Below, one piece after another: positions 1-6,015 of a stretch of DNA of 10,276 nt. Source of the DNA: Clostridiales bacterium. Its GTDB lineage: Bacteria > Bacillota > Clostridia > Peptostreptococcales > Natronincolaceae. The notes below the pieces were generated by a model that saw only the letters and a program-made list of their open reading frames with translations, ran no database searches and was not told the origin of the DNA. Within the stretch, counting starts at the first letter, position 1. Every line of letters starts with the position of its first letter. A program made the translations under genes and the position numbers. Location of the stretch: positions 1 through 10,276 of the forward strand of contig JAAZJW010000297.1 of NCBI GenBank assembly GCA_012800145.1. Direction: 5' to 3'.

Positions 1-606
1 GTCGCTATTATACTTTTAGTTGTAAACAGATTCAGTATTGGGGAAAATCATATAGTACAGTTATTTTTAACAGCTAATATGGTTATTGGTGCATTTAACC
101 TCATACCGATTTTGCCATTGGACGGCGGAAGAATTGTAAGGGGAATTATGGGGCATTATTTTGGGATTAGAAAGGCCACATATATAATCATAAGACTTGG
201 GTATTGTATATGTATATTATTTTTTGTTATTGGAACGTATGCTGCTTTGGTTTATAATATAGAATATATTTTTATAAGTTTTTTGTTTGTTTATATATTT
301 TTTTCCACGAGGGGGGAAAAGGAAAAAATTGACCTTATATTTGCAAAAAACCTTGTTTTAAGAAAAAAATCCCTGTTTAATGAAGGAATCATGGATGTCA
401 AACATATAGTAGCCATGGAATCTATTAATATAAAAAATATATTTGACGAATTTACACTAGAACAATATTGTATAATAACCATAACAGATGCGGAAGGAAA
501 GGTAATTGGAAATTTGTCGGAAAGTGAGGTTATAGACGCTGTTATTGAACATGATAGCAATATAACCTTAGGGGAGTTTTACAACCTAATCCATTTGTCA
601 TTCTAG
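1..606 (+). CDS. spoIVFB: SpoIVFB-type M50 site-2 protease, 5' end missing
   Basis: Intramembrane zinc metalloprotease; in Bacillus, SpoIVFB cleaves pro-sigma-K in the membrane around the forespore. The frame is open from base 1, so the start and the first zinc motif (HExxH) lie outside the window. What remains is 201 residues. The second metal motif is present: N-L-I-P-I-L-P-L-D-G-G-R, with the Asn codon at 97-99 and the zinc-ligand Asp codon at 121-123. Two hydrophobic segments follow (about bases 181-255 and 258-305), then a soluble tail of about 95 residues that resembles a single CBS-like domain (DAEGKVIGNLSESEV). A C-terminal CBS domain is normal for SpoIVFB. The position just upstream of the TIGR03960/TIGR03936/RNase E-G genes, which in Clostridia often follow a min/rod/SpoIVF cluster, supports SpoIVFB over a generic M50 protease. 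The family is clear; the exact orthology is inferred. Confidence 0.85.
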   Translation, partial: VAIILLVVNRFSIGENHIVQLFLTANMVIGAFNLIPILPLDGGRIVRGIMGHYFGIRKATYIIIRLGYCICILFFVIGTYAALVYNIEYIFISFLFVYIFFSTRGEKEKIDLIFAKNLVLRKKSLFNEGIMDVKHIVAMESINIKNIFDEFTLEQYCIITITDAEGKVIGNLSESEVIDAVIEHDSNITLGEFYNLIHLSF

Positions 607-650
607 GGTGGACGAAACATATTTGAATCATGGGGATTTTCGTCTGACCC
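606..650 (+). terminator. Hairpin after the protease gene, possible weak terminator
   Basis: GGGT (606-609) pairs with ACCC (647-650) and GACGAAA (611-617) pairs with TTTCGTC (638-644). The joint has a possible G-T wobble and one bulged base, and the loop is 20 nt. It starts at the last base of the protease stop codon. The T-rich stretch TTTATTTTTTAT begins about 8 nt after the stem (659-670), farther than in a classic intrinsic terminator. It could end the sporulation transcript before the housekeeping cassette, or be another RNA structure. Confidence 0.35.
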
Positions 651-669
651 GAACACACTTTATTTTTTA

Positions 670-678
670 TGTTATTAT
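670..678 (+). promoter_or_regulatory. Possible extended -10 promoter for the radical SAM cassette
   Basis: TGT-TATTAT (670-678) has the TGn extension and a 5/6 match to TATAAT. The matching -35 position (650-655, CGAACA) shares only three bases with TTGACA, so the call rests on the extended -10. It lies in the only sizeable gap before the three-gene cassette, 60 bases ahead of the chosen start codon. Confidence 0.33.
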
Positions 679-722
679 ATATGGATAGATAAAAATCAAA
701 ACTAGAGATTAGAATGAACCTT

Positions 723-730
723 GAAGGGAG
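723..730 (+). promoter_or_regulatory. RBS that sets the radical SAM gene start
   Basis: GAAGGGAG lies 7 nt before ATG 738. An in-frame ATG at 714 has no comparable site and would place this Shine-Dalgarno inside the coding region. Confidence 0.75.
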
Positions 731-737
731 AAAATTG

Positions 738-2576
738 ATGGGGAAATTGCAAATTGACAATTTGTTGTACAGAGTTGAAAAACCTGCCAGATATCTGGGT
801 AATGAGCTGAACAGTGTGCATAAAGAAATAAACGAAAATATAATTCGCTTTGCTTTTTGTTTTCCCGATATTTATGAAATAGGAATGAGTCATTTAGGAA
901 TGCAAATCCTATATCATTTATTAAATAAACAGGAAAATGTTTTTTGTGAAAGAGTATTTGCTCCTGCCATTGATATGGAAAAGCAAATGAGGGATAATAA
1001 TGTTCCCTTGTTCGCCCTGGAAAGCAGACAACCCATTAGAAATTTTGATTTTGTCGGATTTACTTTACAGTATGAATTGAGTTACACCAACATATTAAAT
1101 ATGTTGAGCTTGGCAGGGGTACCCATATATAGTGGGGATCGGGAAGAAGAGGATCCTATTGTAATAGTCGGAGGACCTTGTGCATATAATTGTGAACCCA
1201 TAGCAGACTTTATTGATATAGCTGTGTTGGGGGAAGCGGAAGAGGCTATCTTGGAAATTATGGAACTGTATAGTAAAATGAAAGAAGAAGGTTATAATAG
1301 GTTTGAATTTTTGAAAAGGGCTGTCCTGCTCGAAGGGGTATATGTTCCTTCGTTTTATGATGTGACTTATAATGATGACGGAACCGTCAAGGTTATCATC
1401 CCTAAATATGAGGGTGTGCCCGGAACGATACGTAAAAGAATTGTCGAAAACTTAGACAATGTTTTTTATCCTGAAGAGATTATCGTACCATATTTAAATA
1501 TTGTACATGATAGAATTATGCTAGAGATATTCAGAGGATGCATCAGAGGATGCCGTTTTTGTCAAGCCGGATTTATTTACAGGCCTGTCAGAGAAAAATC
1601 CTTCGACAGGTTACAGGGATTAGCAGAAAAACTTATTTCCAACACAGGATACGGTGAGATTTCCCTTGCATCCCTAAGTACCAGCGATTATTCGGAATTA
1701 GGGAAAATAGTTAAACATTTGATGGAGGAATATGGGAACAAAAGAATAGGCATATCTTTGCCATCACTAAGGCTAGACAGCTTTTCATTGCAAATAATTA
1801 AAGAAATACAAAGAGTAAAAAAAACAGGCTTAACCTTTGCACCGGAAGCGGGGAGCCAAAGACTCAGGGATGTTATTAACAAAGGAATTACGGAAAGTGA
1901 CCTAATTGACGCCGTTAAAGATGTTTTCCATTCTGGCTGGAACAACATAAAGTTATATTTTATGATTGGACTTCCTACGGAAACGGATGAAGATATACTG
2001 GAAATTAAAGAATTAGTCTTCAGGGTAGTCGATGAATATTATAAGGTGCCCAAGGAGCAAAGAGGGAAAAGGCTAAATGTTACAGTAAGCGCTTCAACAT
2101 TTGTACCAAAACCTTTTACCCCATTTCAATGGGAGCCTCAATCTACACAGGAAGAAGTTTGCGCGAAGCAAAAATTATTGGCATCGAATATCAGAAACAA
2201 AAATGTTACACTTGATTATCATGACCCTAAAACGAGTTTTTTGGAAGCCGTGTTTGCCGGAGGGGACAGAAAACTTTCCAAGGTATTGGAATTTGCCTTG
2301 GGGGAAGGGTGTAAGTTTGACGGTTGGATGGAACATTTTGATTTTGATAAATGGATGGCTGCGTTTAAAAAGGCAAATATTGACCCCACTTTCTATGCTA
2401 ACAGGCGTCGGGGGTATGATGAGATATTACCATGGGATCATATTGATGTAGGGGTTAGTAAACAGTTTTTAATAAGAGAAAATGAAAATTCTAAACAAGC
2501 TAGGGTCACGCCCAACTGCAGGGTAAATTGTGCGGGATGTGGCATTAATCAGGTTTTTGCGGGAGGAATATGCTAA
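738..2576 (+). CDS. TIGR03960 family radical SAM protein
   Basis: Radical SAM protein of the uncharacterised TIGR03960 family, 612 residues from ATG 738. The N-terminal ~240 residues form an alpha/beta domain like those in B12-binding radical SAM proteins (FPDIYEIGMSHLGMQ; VGFTLQYELSYTN; IVIVGGPCAYN; VLGEAEE), but I do not see the canonical DxHxxG cobalamin motif. The radical SAM core follows, with the [4Fe-4S]-binding CX3CX2C motif at C268, C272 and C275 (RGCIRGCRFCQAG) and later SAM-domain features such as TFAPEAGSQRLRDVINKG. The C-terminus has a second CX3CX2C set at C594, C598 and C601, plus a terminal C612. The stop codon shares one base with the next ATG (TAATG), so translation is probably coupled. 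The family usually sits with, or is fused to, TIGR03936. Substrate and reaction are unknown. Family call is very likely; function is not assigned. Confidence 0.93.
   Translation: MGKLQIDNLLYRVEKPARYLGNELNSVHKEINENIIRFAFCFPDIYEIGMSHLGMQILYHLLNKQENVFCERVFAPAIDMEKQMRDNNVPLFALESRQPIRNFDFVGFTLQYELSYTNILNMLSLAGVPIYSGDREEEDPIVIVGGPCAYNCEPIADFIDIAVLGEAEEAILEIMELYSKMKEEGYNRFEFLKRAVLLEGVYVPSFYDVTYNDDGTVKVIIPKYEGVPGTIRKRIVENLDNVFYPEEIIVPYLNIVHDRIMLEIFRGCIRGCRFCQAGFIYRPVREKSFDRLQGLAEKLISNTGYGEISLASLSTSDYSELGKIVKHLMEEYGNKRIGISLPSLRLDSFSLQIIKEIQRVKKTGLTFAPEAGSQRLRDVINKGITESDLIDAVKDVFHSGWNNIKLYFMIGLPTETDEDILEIKELVFRVVDEYYKVPKEQRGKRLNVTVSASTFVPKPFTPFQWEPQSTQEEVCAKQKLLASNIRNKNVTLDYHDPKTSFLEAVFAGGDRKLSKVLEFALGEGCKFDGWMEHFDFDKWMAAFKKANIDPTFYANRRRGYDEILPWDHIDVGVSKQFLIRENENSKQARVTPNCRVNCAGCGINQVFAGGIC
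2561..2567 (+). promoter_or_regulatory. RBS that sets the DUF2344 gene start
   Basis: GGGAGGA, inside the end of the radical SAM gene, lies 8 nt before ATG 2576 but only 2 nt before the alternative ATG at 2570. This favours 2576. Confidence 0.7.
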
Positions 2577-3316
2577 TGGCAATTATGCGCTCGAGATTTT
2601 ACAAAAAAGGCGATATGGTATTTATCTCTCATTTAGATTTAATAAGGATTTTCGAGAGAGCGACTAGAAGGGCGGATATACCCATTGATTATACTCAGGG
2701 GTTTAACCCCCATCCCATTATGGCATTTGCAACGGCATTAGGGGTAGGGGTGGCCAGTGAGGGCGAGTATATCGACATGCAATTGAGCAATAATATGGAT
2801 AATGAGCTATTTATGAAAAAGTTAAACAATGTTTTGCCGGACGGGTTAAAAATAATTAAAAGCAAGATTATTACCGATAACGCAAAATCATTGATGTCCA
2901 TAATACGCAGTTCAACTTATCTGGTTAAACTGAGGACTAAGAAATTATTGAGTGAAACAGATATGAAACAGCACATAGACAATCTTTTAGATAGGAAGGT
3001 AATAGTAGAATTAAAGCAAAAAAAACAAAGGCGCGGACGTAAAAACAGAAAACCTGAATTTAGGGAGGTTAATATCAGACCTCTTATAAAAAACGTGGAA
3101 CCATTTTTGTTGGATGAACACGAGGTTTTGTTAAAAATGCACCTTGCGGCCGGCAGTCAGGGTAATCTTAAGCCTGAAGTGGTTGTTGATAAACTGTGTG
3201 AATTGGCCAATTTACCTATAGAACAGTATGAAACCAGGGTTAAAAGGTTGGGTTTATTTATAAATGGAGGTAATAAATTTTTAACTCCCTTAGATGAGGA
3301 AGCGTGGAATATATGA
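2576..3316 (+). CDS. TIGR03936 family (DUF2344) radical SAM-associated protein
   Basis: 246 residues, partner of the upstream radical SAM protein; in some bacteria the two are one fused polypeptide. The family signature is at the N-terminus: RFYKKGDMVFISHLDLIRIFERATRRADIPIDY split over residues 7-39, then QGFNPHP at 41-47. Residues 147-159 are strongly basic (nine Lys/Arg of thirteen, KQKKQRRGRKNRK), which could contact nucleic acid, but that is inference. The start at 2576 overlaps the upstream stop by one base (TAATG), and the TGA stop overlaps the RNase E/G start (ATGA). The three genes are therefore probably translated as a coupled unit. No catalytic role is established, and no Cys cluster or other cofactor motif is visible here. 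An ATG at 2585 is a less likely start because it is far from the RBS. Confidence 0.9.
   Translation: MAIMRSRFYKKGDMVFISHLDLIRIFERATRRADIPIDYTQGFNPHPIMAFATALGVGVASEGEYIDMQLSNNMDNELFMKKLNNVLPDGLKIIKSKIITDNAKSLMSIIRSSTYLVKLRTKKLLSETDMKQHIDNLLDRKVIVELKQKKQRRGRKNRKPEFREVNIRPLIKNVEPFLLDEHEVLLKMHLAAGSQGNLKPEVVVDKLCELANLPIEQYETRVKRLGLFINGGNKFLTPLDEEAWNI
3296..3302 (+). promoter_or_regulatory. RBS that sets the RNase E/G start
   Basis: GAGGAAG ends 10 nt before ATG 3313 and only 1 nt before the in-frame GTG at 3304. This favours the ATG, which gives the family-like N-terminus MNQIIVDVG. Confidence 0.65.
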
Positions 3317-4821
3317 ATCAAATTATAGTGGATGTAGGCATTAGTGAAAATAGATTAGCATTAGTGGAAGATGAAGAATTAGTAGAATTATATATAGAAA
3401 GACAAAACAACAGACGAATGGTTGGTAATATTTATAAGGGCAGAATAGCCAATGTTTTGCCGGGGATGCAGGCTGCCTTCGTTGATATCGGGCTTGAAAA
3501 AAATTGTTTCCTTTATATTAAGGATGCCTTGAAGCAGGATTTGTTTAACAAGGATGAAACATATTACAAGGACATACCCATAACAGATGTTGTGAAACAG
3601 GGCCAAGAAATAACTGTACAGGTTATTAAAGAGCCTCTGGGAACCAAAGGAGCTAGGGTAACCACTAACATTACATTGCCCGGGAGGTACTTGGTCTTAA
3701 TGCCCCATACAAGTTATATAGGTGTATCCAGAAGAATAGTGTGTTCCGAGGAGAGGGAAAGGTTAAGGGAAGCAATAGAGCAGTTAAGACCGCATAACAT
3801 GGGTATTATTGTCAGAACTGTAGCAGAAGGAAAAAATGGGGAAGATTTTGATGAGGATATCAAGTTTTTGTTGAAGCTGTGGCAAAAAATTGAGAGAGAA
3901 AGGAAAATAAACCCTGCCCCAAAATTAATTCACAGGGATTTTGACCTGATAAGTAAAACCATACGGGACACTTTCAGTAAGGATATAGATAAATTTGTTA
4001 TAAACAATGCAAAAGAGTACAAAAACGCCCTGGAATTAGTGGAATTATTGTCCCCGTCATTAAAATCCAGAATTTCTTATTTTGATGAAGATATTGAAAT
4101 TTTTAATTATTATAAAATAGAATCACAAATCAACAAATCCCTGAACAGAAAGATATGGCTAAAAAGTGGGGGCTATATAGTCATCGACAGTACAGAAGCA
4201 TTTACCATTATCGATGTAAATACAGGGAAATATGTTGGCAGTATAGGCTTGGAGGATACAGTTTTAAATACTAATCTTGAGGCAGCGGACGAAATTGCAA
4301 AACAGTTAAGATTGCGCGATATAGGCGGTATTATTATAATAGATTTTATAGACATGGTGGATGAGGAAGATAATCAGAAGGTAATCGATGCTTTGGAAAA
4401 AGCCTTGAGCAAAGACAAAACCAGAAGTAAAGTGCTGGGAATGACACAGCTGGGCTTAGTTGAAATGACAAGAAAAAAAGTCAGGTTGGGATTAGATAGA
4501 CTGTTACAAAAAAAATGTCAATATTGTGGCGGCTCAGGCAGACTGGCTAATGAATATACCTTGTTATATAAATTTGAAAAGGAAATGATACGAATCAGTA
4601 TGCATACTAATGCCGAAGCTGTTATTTTTGAAACAAACCCAACAGTTTTACAGGTTTTTAAGGAAGAGAAATCTATGCTTGAAAAAATAGATGCTGAAAC
4701 TGATTTGAAATCATTTATAATTCCCAACATCCATTTGCACCATAACGAGATACAGGTAAAAGCCATGGGAGACATGGAAAGCATTAAAAAGTTGATAGAT
4801 AAAAACGAGGTAATACTATAA
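3313..4821 (+). CDS. rng: Ribonuclease E/G
   Basis: Single-strand-specific endoribonuclease of the RNase E/G family, acting in mRNA decay and rRNA maturation. 502 residues, close to E. coli RNase G and to the catalytic half of RNase E; the long C-terminal degradosome scaffold of RNase E is absent. An S1 RNA-binding domain starts near residue 37 (GNIYKGRIANVLPGMQAAFVD split over 38-58). The two catalytic metal-binding Asp residues are D301 (IIDVNTG) and D344 (IIIIDFIDM), matching D303 and D346 of E. coli RNase E. The zinc-link Cys pair is C402 and C405 (KKCQYCGGSGR), matching C404 and C407. The offset of two is constant, so the catalytic core looks intact. It overlaps the DUF2344 gene by ATGA and precedes rplU with its own promoter between. 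Bacillus subtilis lacks this enzyme, whereas many Clostridia keep it. Confidence 0.95.
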   Translation: MNQIIVDVGISENRLALVEDEELVELYIERQNNRRMVGNIYKGRIANVLPGMQAAFVDIGLEKNCFLYIKDALKQDLFNKDETYYKDIPITDVVKQGQEITVQVIKEPLGTKGARVTTNITLPGRYLVLMPHTSYIGVSRRIVCSEERERLREAIEQLRPHNMGIIVRTVAEGKNGEDFDEDIKFLLKLWQKIERERKINPAPKLIHRDFDLISKTIRDTFSKDIDKFVINNAKEYKNALELVELLSPSLKSRISYFDEDIEIFNYYKIESQINKSLNRKIWLKSGGYIVIDSTEAFTIIDVNTGKYVGSIGLEDTVLNTNLEAADEIAKQLRLRDIGGIIIIDFIDMVDEEDNQKVIDALEKALSKDKTRSKVLGMTQLGLVEMTRKKVRLGLDRLLQKKCQYCGGSGRLANEYTLLYKFEKEMIRISMHTNAEAVIFETNPTVLQVFKEEKSMLEKIDAETDLKSFIIPNIHLHHNEIQVKAMGDMESIKKLIDKNEVIL

Positions 4822-4850
4822 AATAACTATAGGAGCCGAGATTTAAATTA

Positions 4851-4879
4851 TTGACATCAACGTTGTAATATGATAGTAT
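4851..4879 (+). promoter_or_regulatory. Promoter of the rplU-prp-rpmA operon
   Basis: A perfect -35 TTGACA (4851-4856) is followed after 17 bp by -10 TAGTAT (4874-4879; 4/6 to consensus), preceded by TGA (4871-4873), which makes an extended -10. Predicted transcription start is near 4886. This is a strong vegetative (sigma-A type) promoter, as expected for ribosomal protein genes. Confidence 0.75.
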
Positions 4880-4884
4880 ATATC

Positions 4885-4958
4885 GGCAGGTAACCGCACG
4901 GATCGGGTTCTAAACGATAAGTACCTAGTCATCCGGCGAATTCAGGTTCAGGAGGTAG
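4885..4958 (+). ncRNA. L21 leader RNA (ribosomal protein autoregulatory element)
   Basis: Structured 5' UTR of the L21/L27 operon, at the position of the Firmicutes L21 leader family. The main helix is CGC-A-CGGAT (4895-4903) with ATCCG-GCG (4931-4938): eight pairs with A4898 bulged. Inside it GGGT (4905-4908) can pair with ACCT (4923-4926). TACCT (4922-4926) is also complementary to AGGTA at 4888-4892, upstream of the helix, and to AGGTA at 4953-4957 in the Shine-Dalgarno region. These pairings exclude each other, which suits a switch that hides or frees the ribosome binding site. In this leader class the ribosomal protein product is presumed to bind and repress. The helices are seen in the sequence; the family assignment rests on position and remembered features. 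Confidence 0.7.
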
Positions 4959-4965
4959 TATTTCA

Positions 4966-5277
4966 ATGTACGCAATTATTGAAACAGGCGGTAAACAGTA
5001 CAGGGTAAAAGAAGGGGATACATTAATTGTTGAGAAATTAGAAGCCGAACAAGGTGATATAGTTACCATTGACGATGTGTTGGCAGTTTCAAAAGCCGGC
5101 AAATTAACTATAGGAGGCCCCACAGTTGATGGAGCTAAAGTTGAAGCGAGGGTAATTGAACAGGGCAAATCCAAGAAAATTATCGTTTTTAAATACAAGC
5201 CCAAGAAAAATTATAGAAAAAAACGTGGCCACCGTCAATTGTATACAAAACTAGTTATTGAAAAAATTAATGCATAG
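4966..5277 (+). CDS. rplU: 50S ribosomal protein L21
   Basis: bL21, a 50S protein that binds 23S rRNA. 103 residues, the usual length. The N-terminus MYAIIETGGKQYRVKEGDTL and the basic C-terminal block KPKKNYRKKRGHRQLYTKL (about residues 76-94) are family signatures. The Shine-Dalgarno GGAGGT (4951-4956) lies 9 nt before the ATG and can be masked by the leader RNA. First gene of an operon with prp and rpmA, the standard Firmicutes order. Confidence 0.98.
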   Translation: MYAIIETGGKQYRVKEGDTLIVEKLEAEQGDIVTIDDVLAVSKAGKLTIGGPTVDGAKVEARVIEQGKSKKIIVFKYKPKKNYRKKRGHRQLYTKLVIEKINA

Positions 5278-5285
5278 GCATATCT

Positions 5286-5618
5286 ATGATCTTAATTTCG
5301 ATTTATCGTAACTCTAATAAAGCAATTGAACGGTTTGTCATAGAAGGCCATGCACATATGGCTGATCCGGGAAAAGATATTGTCTGTGCCGCGGTTTCAG
5401 CTTTAGGACAAACTACGGTATTGTCACTCCGCCAAATAGCCAATATAGATATTGAATATGAAATTAAAAAAGGATATCTGGGATGTAAATTGCCAAAAAA
5501 GTTGACGGGAAAGGAATTATATGAATCAGAGCTCTTGATTGATACTATGCTTTTAGGGTTAAAAAACATACAGGAAGGTTATCCGAAACATGTCAAAATT
5601 CGTGACAAGGAGGTGTAG
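5286..5618 (+). CDS. prp: Ribosomal-processing cysteine protease Prp
   Basis: Cysteine protease (YsxB/Prp family) that removes the N-terminal extension of ribosomal protein L27 in Firmicutes. 110 residues. The catalytic pair falls at H22 and C34 in GHAHMADPGKDIVCAAVSAL (21-40), the same numbering as in Staphylococcus aureus Prp. It lies between rplU and rpmA, eight bases after the rplU stop and three bases before the rpmA start, so it is made together with its substrate. The RBS is weak (only TAGG near the rplU stop), which suggests translation depends on ribosomes coming from rplU and keeps Prp levels below those of L21 and L27. The substrate site is present in the neighbouring L27, so the pair is complete. 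Confidence 0.95.
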   Translation: MILISIYRNSNKAIERFVIEGHAHMADPGKDIVCAAVSALGQTTVLSLRQIANIDIEYEIKKGYLGCKLPKKLTGKELYESELLIDTMLLGLKNIQEGYPKHVKIRDKEV

Positions 5619-5621
5619 GTA

Positions 5622-5924
5622 ATGTTATTTAAAATGGATCTTCAATTATTTGCGAGTAAAAAGGGAGTAGGTAGTTCTAGAAACGGTCGTGACAGTATTT
5701 CGAAAAGACTGGGTACAAAAAGGGGAGACGGGCAGTTTGTTACAGCAGGTAATATTCTGGTAAGACAAAGAGGAACAAGGATTCACCCGGGTACTAATGT
5801 TAGCATGGGAGCAGACAACACCCTTTTTGCATTAATAGATGGAGTTGTAAAATTTGAAAGAAGAGGCAAAAATAGAAAACAAGTAAGTATCTATCCGAAA
5901 GAAAGCTTAGTAGCCGTTAATTAA
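5622..5924 (+). CDS. rpmA: 50S ribosomal protein L27 (precursor)
   Basis: bL27, whose N-terminal tail reaches the peptidyl transferase centre. 100 residues as translated. The first ten, MLFKMDLQLF, are the Firmicutes extension. Prp is expected to cut between F10 and A11 (codon boundary 5651/5652), leaving ASKKGVGSSRNGRDS as the mature N-terminus. In S. aureus the site is QFF-A; here it is QLF-A. A strong RBS AAGGAGGTG (5607-5615), overlapping the prp stop region, lies 6 nt before the ATG. A later ATG at 5634 (MDLQLFA) has no RBS. The rest (RGTRIHPGTNVSMGADNTLFA split over 48-68) is typical L27. Last gene of the operon, followed within two bases by a terminator. Confidence 0.98.
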   Translation: MLFKMDLQLFASKKGVGSSRNGRDSISKRLGTKRGDGQFVTAGNILVRQRGTRIHPGTNVSMGADNTLFALIDGVVKFERRGKNRKQVSIYPKESLVAVN

Positions 5925-5925
5925 T

Positions 5926-5948
5926 AAAAACCGCCCATGGCGGTTTTT
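5926..5948 (+). terminator. Intrinsic terminator of the rplU operon
   Basis: A perfect 10-bp inverted repeat: AAAAACCGCC (5926-5935), loop CAT, GGCGGTTTTT (5939-5948). The G/C core is 5 bp and is followed by five T. It begins one base after the rpmA stop codon. The A-tract on the left also makes it terminator-like on the other strand. Confidence 0.9.
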
Positions 5949-5960
5949 GTTGTTTTGGCT

Positions 5961-5989
5961 ATGATTCACCAACCCACTTGTTTTATAAT
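5961..5989 (+). promoter_or_regulatory. Possible promoter for obg-nadD-yqeK
   Basis: A perfect -10 TATAAT (5984-5989) lies 27 bases before the obg ATG. At 17-bp spacing the -35 is ATGATT (5961-5966), only a 3/6 match. The position between a strong terminator and obg makes a promoter here likely, but the -35 is poor. Confidence 0.45.
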
Positions 5990-6015
5990 CATTGTATCTT
6001 TAGAAAGGTGATCAT

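Noticed and set aside
291..560. Minus-strand open frame opposite the SpoIVFB C-terminal domain
   Set aside because: Shadow of the protease coding frame; Ser/Ile-rich product with no recognisable features.
714..737. Upstream ATG as start of the radical SAM gene
   Set aside because: The strong RBS at 723-730 would be inside the gene, and the extra eight residues are not family-like.
738..1460. Cobalamin-binding site in the N-terminal domain of the radical SAM protein
   Set aside because: The domain resembles B12-binding radical SAM proteins, but the canonical DxHxxG motif is missing (only SHLG is seen), so cobalamin use is not claimed.
2101..2451. 116-codon open frame on the plus strand in another frame inside the radical SAM gene
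   Set aside because: Lies wholly inside the conserved radical SAM coding region, with no RBS identified and no recognisable family.
4929..5204. Minus-strand open frame opposite rplU
   Set aside because: Antisense to a highly conserved ribosomal protein gene and its leader; no RBS or domain evidence.
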